The notes beneath the pieces were generated by a model. The model worked only from the letters and a program-made list of their open reading frames with translations. It searched no databases and was not told the origin of the DNA. A stretch of 64,000 nt of DNA from UBA5018 sp947463165 (GTDB lineage: Bacteria; Cyanobacteriota; Cyanobacteriia; PCC-6307; Cyanobiaceae), in contig CALRTY020000001.1 in NCBI GenBank assembly GCA_943371245.1, positions 186,001 through 250,000 of the forward strand, in the 5' to 3' direction. A program made the translations under genes and the position numbers. This document shows, in pieces, positions 53,075 through 60,335 of this stretch (position 1 is its first letter; the number at the start of each line of letters is the position of its first letter).

Positions 53075-54490
53075 CTAAATGTTCTCAGGCCCAAGGGCAT
53101 CAGGCGGATCAGTGCTTGGCAAAGCATCAAGCCCCACCTCCACATTTAGATGCTGGTTGGGACGGCCCGTAATTAGCAATGCGGCTCTTTTACCAACTCC
53201 AATCGACCAAAGCCATTTGATCAGCAGGCTGGCCCGATTTTCCATCGCTGGCATGAAGCTCAAGTGGGCCGCGCCCCAGAGCAGCCAGCCCAGCTGCCCC
53301 GAAACCCGCAGACCGCGCAGGTCGGCCACTGCGAACCTCGGGCCGATCACCGCCATGCTGCCGAAATCAAACCAGCGGAAGGGCGGACTGGAGCTTCCGC
53401 CAATTCGCGCCAGGATGTCCCTAGCCACCCAACCACCCATTTGCACCGCCGGTCCGGCCATGCCCGGCAGGGAATCGCCAGCCACGGTGTGGCTGTAGGA
53501 GCAGAGATCGCCCACCACGCGGATTTCCGGATGGCCTGGGATCGAGAAATCTGAGTTCACCACCACCCTGCCGCCCCGGTCCAGCTCACAGCCGCTGCGT
53601 TCCGCCAGCAGCCGGCCCAGGTGGGAGGCGCGCACCCCGGCGGTCCAGCAGATGGTGGCCGCCTCCAGCTGCAGCAGCCGGGGTGGGCCCTCGCCTCCCT
53701 TGAACTCCACGCTCACCTGGCCGGCTTCTATCGATTTCACCCTGCCGCCGAGCAGCACCTCCACGCCGCGACTGCGCAGATAGGCCTCGGCGGCGGCCGA
53801 GAGGCTGGGGTCCATGGCGCGCAGCAGCCGATCGCCCGGATCGACGATCACCACCCTGCTCTGCACCGGTTCCACCTGGCGGAAGAAACGCCGCAGGCTG
53901 TGGTGGGTGAGTTGGCTGAGGGAGCCCGCCAGTTCACAGCCGGAGGGGCCGCCGCCAATCACCACCACTGATTGGAGGAAATGACGCCGCTGCCGGTCTG
54001 GGGTCTGTTCGGCCTCCTCCAGGGCTGAGAGCAGGCGGCGGCGGATCTCAACGGCGTGTTCGAGGATCTTCATCGGCGGGGCCTGCTCCCGCCATTGCTC
54101 TTGGCCGAAGTAACTGCTGCCGGAACCAGTTGCCAGAATTAGATGGTCGTAGCGGTAGCGGCGGTCGTTGAACACCAGCTCCCTGGCGGCGGGATCGAGA
54201 TCGACCACCTCACCCAACAACACCTGCAGGTTGGTGGCGTTCTCAAACAGATCCCTCAGGGGGGTCGCCACATCAGAATCCGCCACAATTCCCGTGGCTA
54301 CTTGATAAAGAAGCGGCTGAAAAAGATTAAAATTACGCTTATCAATCAGGGTTACCCGAACCGGTTTCCCCCGCAATGACTGGGCCGCTTTGATACCAGC
54401 AAAGCCACCGCCCACGATCACCACATGGGGCCAATTGGCCATCGCCGCCTCAGGCGGATCCAGCTCCAGAAAAAAACGTTCCCGAGCCAT
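53075..54490 (-). CDS. ndbB: Type II NADH dehydrogenase
   Basis: 471 residues. Two dinucleotide folds, HVVIVGGGFAGIKAAQSL and VVVIGGGPSGCELAGSLSQL, with NFNLFQPLLYQVATG, the ATGSGSSYFG block and RVVGDLCS typical of NDH-2. It transfers electrons from NAD(P)H to the plastoquinone pool without proton pumping and is bound peripherally to the membrane. The start may be ATG 54490 or ATG 54442 (MANWPH). Which of the cyanobacterial ndb types it is cannot be fixed by eye; ndbB is a tentative symbol. Confidence 0.85.
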   Translation of the reverse strand: MARERFFLELDPPEAAMANWPHVVIVGGGFAGIKAAQSLRGKPVRVTLIDKRNFNLFQPLLYQVATGIVADSDVATPLRDLFENATNLQVLLGEVVDLDPAARELVFNDRRYRYDHLILATGSGSSYFGQEQWREQAPPMKILEHAVEIRRRLLSALEEAEQTPDRQRRHFLQSVVVIGGGPSGCELAGSLSQLTHHSLRRFFRQVEPVQSRVVIVDPGDRLLRAMDPSLSAAAEAYLRSRGVEVLLGGRVKSIEAGQVSVEFKGGEGPPRLLQLEAATICWTAGVRASHLGRLLAERSGCELDRGGRVVVNSDFSIPGHPEIRVVGDLCSYSHTVAGDSLPGMAGPAVQMGGWVARDILARIGGSSSPPFRWFDFGSMAVIGPRFAVADLRGLRVSGQLGWLLWGAAHLSFMPAMENRASLLIKWLWSIGVGKRAALLITGRPNQHLNVEVGLDALPSTDPPDALGPENI

Positions 54491-54623
54491 GAGCGTGCGC
54501 TAACGCATAAAAAATAGGGCGGAAGCCACCCTAACAGAGCTGCCCTCACGGCCGAGCAGCTCTTTTGTAACTAGACTTCAAAAACTAAATTTTGATAACT
54601 AAAAAATAATTGCAGACTAAAAA

Positions 54624-54860
54624 CTAAAAGCAGAATGGCAAAAATTGCGTGCGGCAGGCGGCGTAACCGTCCACCAGGGCGCCGAGGCCAATCTGATGCA
54701 CAATGCCGGCACCGGTGATCGCCTCAGTGAGTATGCCGATGACAATACCGAGCATGGCTGCACGGCCATTAAATAACTCAGCAGCCTTGAACTGATCGAG
54801 ATGGATCTGCTGCTGGGCGCGGTTTTGAAACCACTGGTCGTTGGCGGAAGATTTGGTCAT
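54624..54860 (-). CDS. hli: High-light-inducible protein with C-terminal extension
   Basis: 78 residues. The chlorophyll-binding helix carries ELFNGRAAMLGIVIGILTEA, which fits the ExxNxRxAM(L/I)G signature, followed by GAGIVHQIG. Hli proteins bind chlorophyll and carotenoid and dissipate excess energy around photosystem II. After the usual end at IGLG it continues ALVDGYAACRTQFLPFCF, an extra 18 residues with two Cys, perhaps due to loss of the original stop. It is the last gene of a three-gene minus-strand cluster. Confidence 0.85.
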   Translation of the reverse strand: MTKSSANDQWFQNRAQQQIHLDQFKAAELFNGRAAMLGIVIGILTEAITGAGIVHQIGLGALVDGYAACRTQFLPFCF

Positions 54861-54919
54861 TGCTTAGCTGGGTGAGTGGTGTAAATGAAGACGTGATGCG
54901 GCGAGATCGAATCTCAGCA

Positions 54920-55030
54920 CTACCTAGGTGTTAGGTCAGTGGGACGACTCAGCACGTAAACAACCATGCCGCCGAGTACAAAAACCAGACCAATAACAGC
55001 TGTTATGGCTGTAGTGTAGTTGGATTCCAT
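54920..55030 (-). CDS. 36-residue single-helix membrane protein
   Basis: MESNYTTAITAVIGLVFVLG begins the protein; residues ~8-28 form one transmembrane helix and the tail is SRPTDLTPR. It resembles the size and topology of photosystem or cytochrome b6f small subunits and Hli-associated peptides but I do not recognise it as any named one. It starts 5 bp after the stop of the upstream hli gene, so it is surely co-transcribed with it. Too short for many gene finders. Confidence 0.7.
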   Translation of the reverse strand: MESNYTTAITAVIGLVFVLGGMVVYVLSRPTDLTPR

Positions 55031-55035
55031 GGTGA

Positions 55036-55176
55036 TCAACCCAAACCGATCTGGGAGAGGATGCCCTGGCCGGTGAGCAGCTCGGTGGCGAGACCGATCA
55101 CAAAGCCGAGCATGGCCAAGCGGCCATTCCAGGTTTCGGCGAAACCGACGAAACCGAAGCGAGGAGCAGAAGCCAT
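55036..55176 (-). CDS. hli: High-light-inducible protein (46 residues)
   Basis: A minimal Hli: FGFVGFAETWNGRLAMLGFV, then IGLATELLTGQGILSQIG. The ExxNGRLAMLGF signature is intact and the length is typical of picocyanobacterial single-helix Hli. It opens the cluster hli, 36-residue membrane protein, hli. Its upstream region (55192-55213) carries an HLR1-like element, consistent with RpaB control by light. Confidence 0.9.
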   Translation of the reverse strand: MASAPRFGFVGFAETWNGRLAMLGFVIGLATELLTGQGILSQIGLG

Positions 55177-55191
55177 GGATCTTGCGAGATC

Positions 55192-55213
55192 TTTTACAAA
55201 CTGTAACAGTTTG
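55192..55213 (-). promoter_or_regulatory. HLR1-like RpaB element / palindrome upstream of hli
   Basis: Plus-strand TTTACAAA-CT-GTAACAGT reads as a degenerate HLR1 pair ((G/T)TTACAWW, 2-bp spacer, repeat). It is also the palindrome CAAACTGT-A-ACAGTTTG (55197-55213). It is 16-37 bp before the hli start codon, in the position of a core promoter. Confidence 0.55.
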
Positions 55214-55402
55214 CGGCTGGGGCTGTCAAGGGCACGCCCTGCCGGCCCGATCGAGTTGGCGCCGGTGGGTGGCGCGGGGCAAAAGTGCCGGTTGATCAGA
55301 CCTGCTCATCAGATATGTGCGGATGGATCGTCCCTGGGTGGACAACTTTTCTGACCCAGGGGGCCTGTCTTAATCACGAGACACCCAACTGCTCGGTATC
55401 AA

Positions 55403-55424
55403 CTGTTACAAACAGTTAAATCTC
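55403..55424 (+). promoter_or_regulatory. HLR1-like element upstream of the beta-trefoil gene
   Basis: GTTACAAA-CA-GTTAAATC (55407-55424) fits the HLR1 layout with a good first half and a weaker second half. It overlaps the inverted repeat AACTGTT-ACA-AACAGTT (55403-55419). The half-site AACTGT/ACAGTT is the same as in the hli element 200 bp to the left. It lies about 54-75 bp before the start codon at 55478. Confidence 0.5.
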
Positions 55425-55477
55425 AAGGCTTAAACCTAAACAAATGATAGCTTGCTGATTGGTTTACTTATCTTTGT

Positions 55478-57523
55478 ATGACCAACCTTGAGTACGTGCC
55501 AGGCTCAGACAACACAATTGCTTTTGGGCTCAAATACAAGATCAAGAGTGTCGGCCATGGAACCGTTCTCGATGACTGGGGCGGCAAGGTAGGCATTGAT
55601 TCAGCGGCGCTGCAGCCCGATGACTCACCTAACAGCTTGAATCGTACCTGGACCCTAATCAAAACAGCTCAGGGTTTTAGGATTAAGAGCGTTGGCCATG
55701 GCACCGTTCTCGACGACTGGGGCGGCAAGGTAGGCGAGAACTCAGCGGCTTTGCAGCCCGATGACTCGCCTAACAGCTTGAATCGCACCTGGACACTAAT
55801 CAAAACAGCCCAGGGTTTTAGGATTAAGAGCGTTGGCCATGGCACCGTTCTCGACGACTGGGGCGGCAAGGTAGGCGAGAACTCAGCGGCTTTGCAGCCC
55901 GATGATTCGCCCACCAGCTCCCATCGCACCTGGAATTTTGTGCTGCAACCTGAGTATGTGCCTAGCCAAGACAACTTTGTACCAGGTACAGACAACAAAG
56001 TTGAATTTGGGGTAAATTACAAAATCAAGAGCGTCGGCCATGGAACCGTTCTCGACGATTGGGGCGGCAAGGTAGGCGAGAACTCAGCGGCGCTGCAGCC
56101 CGATGATTCGCCCAATAGCTTGCATCGCATCTGGACGCTTATCAAAACAGCACAGGGTTTTAGGATCAAGAGCGTTGGTCATGGAACCGTTCTCGACGAC
56201 TGGGGCGGCAAGGTAGGCGAAAACTCGGCGGCACTGCAGCCCGACGACTCACCCACCAGCTTGAATCGCACCTGGACACTAATCAAAACAGCGCAGGGGT
56301 TCAGGATTAAGAGCGTCGGCCATGGCACCGTTCTCGACGATTGGGGCGGCAAGGTAGGCGAAAACTCGGCGGCGCTTCAGCCCGATGACTCCCCCACCAG
56401 CTCCCATCGCACCTGGAATTTCATAGCTCAACCCGATTATGTGCCTGGCACAGACAACAAGATTGAGTATGGGGTCATGTACAAGATTAAGAGCGTTGGT
56501 CATGGAACCGTCCTCGATAGCTGGGGCGGAAAGGTAGGCGAAAACTCAGCAGCTCTGCAACCAGACGACACGCTTAACAGCTTAAATCGTACCTGGACAC
56601 TAATCAAAACAGCCCAGGGTTTCAGGATCAAGAGTGTTAGCCATGGAACCGTTCTCGACGACTGGGGCGGCAAGGTAGGCGAAAACTCAGCGGCTTTCCA
56701 GCCCGATGACACCCCCACCAGCTTGCACCGCACCTGGACGCTGATCAAAACAGAGCGTGGTTTCAGGATCAAGAGCGTTGGCCATGGAACAGTCCTCGAC
56801 GATTGGGGCGGCAAGGTAGGCGAGAACTCAGCAGCTATGCAGCCGGATGATGCGCCGACTAGCTCACATCGCACCTGGAATTTTATACTTCAACCCGAAC
56901 AAGTGCCCAGCGCTGAAATAAAATCTCCAACTGAAGTTAAGCCTGAGATTAAACCTGAAGTTAAGCCGGAGGTTAAACCAGAAGTTAAGCCAGAGGTTAA
57001 GCCTGAGATCAAACCTGAGGTTAAGCCAGAGGTTAAACCAGAGGTGAAGCCAGAGATTAAGCCTGAAGTTAAGCCGGAGGTTAAACCAGAAGTTAAGCCA
57101 GAGGTTAAGCCGGAGGTTAAACCTGAGGTGAAGCCAGAGGTGAAGCCAGCTGGTCTAAAGGCATCGCTAATTTCTGGTAACTTCCAGAGCGTATCGCGTA
57201 CTGGCACTGACGTGCCAGGTGGAAAAGCCAACTTCGCCCCTATTAAGGTGAAGGTAGTCACTGCTAGCGGCCAACCCGCTGCTGGCGTTAAGGTGACTTT
57301 CTCTGTGAATTCCAAACCCAGTGAGATGGTGGTTCAAATGGACCCATCCGGCGCCTCTTCCGCTGTGGTTACCACCGATGCCGATGGAATCGCCACTCTC
57401 AATCTGATGAGCGGCTTTAGCCTTTCCTGCCACTCCGCATCTGGAGCTATGCTTGTCAGTGCCGCTACAGAAGGAGGGAATAAGCTAGCCGCTGGGATCA
57501 CGGTGCCCGCTCCCACCAAATAA
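55478..57523 (+). CDS. Three-domain beta-trefoil / PEVK / Ig-like repeat protein
   Basis: 681 residues. Nine near-identical 47-residue repeats (starts at residues 21, 68, 115, 182, 229, 276, 336, 383, 430) carry KIKSVGHGTVLDDWGGKVG and HRTW near their ends; they come in three sets of three, separated by a VPGTDNKIEYGV-type linker, the arrangement of three ricin-like beta-trefoil lectin domains. Then 18 tandem EVKP/EIKP tetrapeptides (residues ~486-557) and a ~120-residue C-terminal region resembling a bacterial Ig-like (Big-1/invasin) domain (KVKVVTASGQPAAGVKVTFSV). No signal peptide, so export, if any, is by another route. Sugar binding is inferred from the fold only. Repeat DNA is very similar between copies, implying recent expansion or gene conversion. 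Confidence 0.8.
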   Translation: MTNLEYVPGSDNTIAFGLKYKIKSVGHGTVLDDWGGKVGIDSAALQPDDSPNSLNRTWTLIKTAQGFRIKSVGHGTVLDDWGGKVGENSAALQPDDSPNSLNRTWTLIKTAQGFRIKSVGHGTVLDDWGGKVGENSAALQPDDSPTSSHRTWNFVLQPEYVPSQDNFVPGTDNKVEFGVNYKIKSVGHGTVLDDWGGKVGENSAALQPDDSPNSLHRIWTLIKTAQGFRIKSVGHGTVLDDWGGKVGENSAALQPDDSPTSLNRTWTLIKTAQGFRIKSVGHGTVLDDWGGKVGENSAALQPDDSPTSSHRTWNFIAQPDYVPGTDNKIEYGVMYKIKSVGHGTVLDSWGGKVGENSAALQPDDTLNSLNRTWTLIKTAQGFRIKSVSHGTVLDDWGGKVGENSAAFQPDDTPTSLHRTWTLIKTERGFRIKSVGHGTVLDDWGGKVGENSAAMQPDDAPTSSHRTWNFILQPEQVPSAEIKSPTEVKPEIKPEVKPEVKPEVKPEVKPEIKPEVKPEVKPEVKPEIKPEVKPEVKPEVKPEVKPEVKPEVKPEVKPAGLKASLISGNFQSVSRTGTDVPGGKANFAPIKVKVVTASGQPAAGVKVTFSVNSKPSEMVVQMDPSGASSAVVTTDADGIATLNLMSGFSLSCHSASGAMLVSAATEGGNKLAAGITVPAPTK

Positions 57524-57723
57524 GCAACTTCCACTTCTTGCCACCTGTTTCGCTGGCCTCGCTATTGGCTTATCAAGACCGAGGCCTTTATTACTGATTA
57601 CCCAGCGGCATTGAGGAAAAGGCTGTTGGCTGAACTAGCCGCCGATCAAGTTTCAAGATCGCCATCACGCCCATAGGGCCACAACCCACAGGAATATCTC
57701 CGAACCGTAACGATTCCATCAGT

Positions 57724-59328
57724 TTGGCCTTACCATTGGGGCCAGCATTCCGCCTTCAGGCTCTCCACCCCATCAGCAACGACAGGTCCTACGCCAGTGA
57801 CAGCCAGGCCAGGCGGCCCTCCAGGGGTGGGCCTTGGCAGGTGTTTCTATCCCACACCTCTGAGCTGAGGGAATATCCGGAGCAGGGCAAGTCCTATATA
57901 GACCGGGTGGAGCGGGCGGTGATCGCGGCAGGTCATGGAATTGTGGATATGGCTGATTTTGCTGCGGAGGATTCACGGCCCGCCAGGGTGTGCTTGGAGA
58001 AGCTGAACCACTGCGACGTGTATGTGGGCATTTACGGCCTGCGCTACGGCTCACCGGTGCGGGATCAACCGGAGCTTTCCTACACCGAGCTGGAATTCGA
58101 GACCGCCAGCGAACTTGGCATACCGCGGCTGGTGTTTCTGCTCGACAGAGGCTCGCGGGAGCTGGCGCTGCCACCGGAGGCCCTGGTGGATCGTCAGTAC
58201 GGCCAGCGGCAGGACGCCTTCCTGCAACGCGTCAGCGACTGCGGTGTCACAGTGCAGCGCTTCCGCAATCCAGACCATCTCGCCAACCTGGTGGAGCGCT
58301 CCCTGCGCAAGCTGGAGGAGCGCCAAAACGGGAGCAACCTCGGTGGCAACCTCGACGGCGGCAATCTCAATGGCGACAACCTCAATTCAGGCAACCTCGG
58401 TGGCGGCAACCTCACCGGCTCCAGAGCCAGCCGCCCCCAAAACGCCCGCCCCGTTCCGGAGCTGCTCCCCTACCTGCCGGATCGGCATGAGCAGGAGCAG
58501 GCGATGGAAAAGGCGCTGCGGCTGCTGCTGGATGGCGAGCTGGCCCAGCCGCTGGTGGTGATCCTCCATGGCGAGGATGGTCAACGGGTGGAGCTGTTCC
58601 GGGATCGCTTTTTTCAGCACAGCGCCGCCGCTCTGTTCCACCAGCCGCTGGCTATCCGGGATTTCCCGCTGCCCTGGCCGGACGATCTGTTGCCGGGAGA
58701 AGCGTTTGCCGAGCAGTTCCTCGACAAGATCTGCCACCACCTGCTCAGGGACAGCCGCGCCAAACAGCGGTTGCAGGCGCTGCTGGGCGATGCATCGGGG
58801 CCGGTGGTGCTGTGGAGTTCGCTCTACAGCGATAACTGGGGGCGCCAGAGAGCCCAGCTGGTTCAGCAGGTGTGCCGCTTCTGGCAGCAGCAGGAGGTTG
58901 TGGCCAGCCGGCGCCTGATCCACTGGATCACGATCACTTACAACAAACCGCCTATATATCCAGCAAGAAAGAAGGCCCTGCGCTGGCTGCGGCCGAGCTA
59001 CTGGCGTTTTCGGGCCAGCTGCCTCCAGCTCCGGCGGCAGAACCAGCGGATTCGCAACCAGCTCAAGGCCATTAACGGTGGGCCGGCCGGGGCAAGCGGG
59101 CTGTTGGTGCTGCCCGAGCTGGAGAGCGTGCAGCGCAGCGATGCCGAAACCTGGGTGCGCAGCCAGCCGGTGCGGGAGTTTCTGCGCGATCAGGGACTGC
59201 AGCAACTGGAGGATGAAGTGCGCGACTATTACCGTCGAGAAGCAAACCAGGGCCTGAATCAAATCCCGATGGAGCAGCTGGGCACCTTCCTCCGCGATCA
59301 GCTGCAACAGGCGGTAGTGACGCCATGA
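57724..59328 (+). CDS. DUF4062 (TIR-like) plus iSTAND protein of a conflict-type system
   Basis: About 534 residues. The N-terminal ~165 residues match DUF4062, a TIR-related domain: VFLSHTSELREYP, IVDMADFAAEDSRPA, DVYVGIYGLRYGS and SYTELEFETASELGIP with a conserved Glu. A linker made of six 15-bp repeats (58330-58419, GNLxG units) leads to an inactive-STAND-like domain starting PELLPYLPDRHEQEQAM and containing VVILHGEDGQ. Such pairs occur in NTP-dependent conflict systems, where a TIR-like domain is the likely signalling or toxic part. There is no ATG near the start; TTG 57724 is used and GTG 57840 is a minimal alternative. It overlaps the next gene (ATGA). Confidence 0.72.
   Translation: MALPLGPAFRLQALHPISNDRSYASDSQARRPSRGGPWQVFLSHTSELREYPEQGKSYIDRVERAVIAAGHGIVDMADFAAEDSRPARVCLEKLNHCDVYVGIYGLRYGSPVRDQPELSYTELEFETASELGIPRLVFLLDRGSRELALPPEALVDRQYGQRQDAFLQRVSDCGVTVQRFRNPDHLANLVERSLRKLEERQNGSNLGGNLDGGNLNGDNLNSGNLGGGNLTGSRASRPQNARPVPELLPYLPDRHEQEQAMEKALRLLLDGELAQPLVVILHGEDGQRVELFRDRFFQHSAAALFHQPLAIRDFPLPWPDDLLPGEAFAEQFLDKICHHLLRDSRAKQRLQALLGDASGPVVLWSSLYSDNWGRQRAQLVQQVCRFWQQQEVVASRRLIHWITITYNKPPIYPARKKALRWLRPSYWRFRASCLQLRRQNQRIRNQLKAINGGPAGASGLLVLPELESVQRSDAETWVRSQPVREFLRDQGLQQLEDEVRDYYRREANQGLNQIPMEQLGTFLRDQLQQAVVTP
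58330..58419 (+). repeat. 15-bp in-frame repeat, 6 copies
   Basis: Units encode GSNLG, GNLDG, GNLNG, DNLNS, GNLGG and GNLTG as the linker between the DUF4062 and iSTAND-like domains. The pattern resembles short pentapeptide-repeat sequence but is too short to form a beta-helix. Confidence 0.8.
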
Positions 59329-60335
59329 GCAGTCCTTTTGAGCTGTTTCGCGGCGATGGCCGCCAAAATCCCGAGCTGGCTGCCCAGCTGCCGCCGCCGC
59401 TCTACGCCAAGCTGCGCCAGCCGGATCGCTACCTGGTGGACGACGGCCTGCGGGATGCCTGCAATGTGGCCCTGCTGCTCGGCCAGCCGCTGCTGCTCAC
59501 CGGTGAACCCGGCACCGGCAAATCGCGCTTTGCTTATGCCCTGGCCTGGGAATTCGGCCTCGGCGATCCGCTGGTGTTTGAGGTGAAATCCACCAGCACC
59601 GCCCGCAGCCTCTTTTATCAATACGACGCCCTGCAGCGCTATCAGGACATCCAATCCGGCATCCTCGCCAAGGACGCCCCTCCGACCAATTACCTGACCA
59701 TCCAGGCCTTGGGCCAGGCGATCATCAACAGCCATGCCCCCGCGGATCTACCCGCCGCCATCGCCGGCCTGGCCCACAGCGGTGCACCGCGGCGCTCGGT
59801 GGTGCTGCTCGATGAGGTGGATAAAGCGCCACGCGACTTCCCCAATGATGTGCTCAATGAGCTGGAGGATCTCTACTTCCGCATCCCGGAACTGGGGGAT
59901 CTGCGGCTGCAGGCCAAGCCTGAACTGCGTCCGCTGATGGTGCTCACCAGCAATTCAGAACGGGATCTACCGGATGCCTTCCTGCGGCGCTGCGTTTACT
60001 ACCACCTTCCCTTTCCGGATCGCGAAAAGCTTGAGGAGATCGTGGCGCTGCAGCTACAGGAGTTCCCGGCCAGTACGCCCCTGAACCGCGATGCGATCGC
60101 CCTGTTTCTGAAGTTGCGAGAGCCCAGCAGCGGCCTGCGCAAGAAGCCGGCCACCGCCGAACTGTTGCTCTGGCTGCTCACCCTGCAGCGCCTGCTGGGC
60201 GAGAGCGGCGAGGCGAACGGCCTGCGTGGCAACGGCCAGAAAGAAGCGGTGCAGCGCAGCCTCAGCAGCCTGATCAAAACAGCAGACGACCGCACGCGAG
60301 CAGAAGAGCTGGTGAACCAGTGGCTGAGCGGCTGA
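59325..60335 (+). CDS. MoxR-type AAA+ ATPase
   Basis: 336 residues. Walker A GEPGTGKSRF (residues 60-67), Walker B VVLLDEVDKAPRDFPND (residues ~159-165), sensor-1 MVLTSNSERDLPDAFLRRC and a helical lid with GLRKKPATAELLLWLL. MoxR ATPases act as chaperones or remodelers, usually with a vWA partner. Here the gene is translationally coupled on both sides: ATGA overlap with the DUF4062 protein upstream and a 16-bp overlap with the large WD40 protein downstream, so the three products probably form one complex. Confidence 0.85.
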   Translation: MSSPFELFRGDGRQNPELAAQLPPPLYAKLRQPDRYLVDDGLRDACNVALLLGQPLLLTGEPGTGKSRFAYALAWEFGLGDPLVFEVKSTSTARSLFYQYDALQRYQDIQSGILAKDAPPTNYLTIQALGQAIINSHAPADLPAAIAGLAHSGAPRRSVVLLDEVDKAPRDFPNDVLNELEDLYFRIPELGDLRLQAKPELRPLMVLTSNSERDLPDAFLRRCVYYHLPFPDREKLEEIVALQLQEFPASTPLNRDAIALFLKLREPSSGLRKKPATAELLLWLLTLQRLLGESGEANGLRGNGQKEAVQRSLSSLIKTADDRTRAEELVNQWLSG

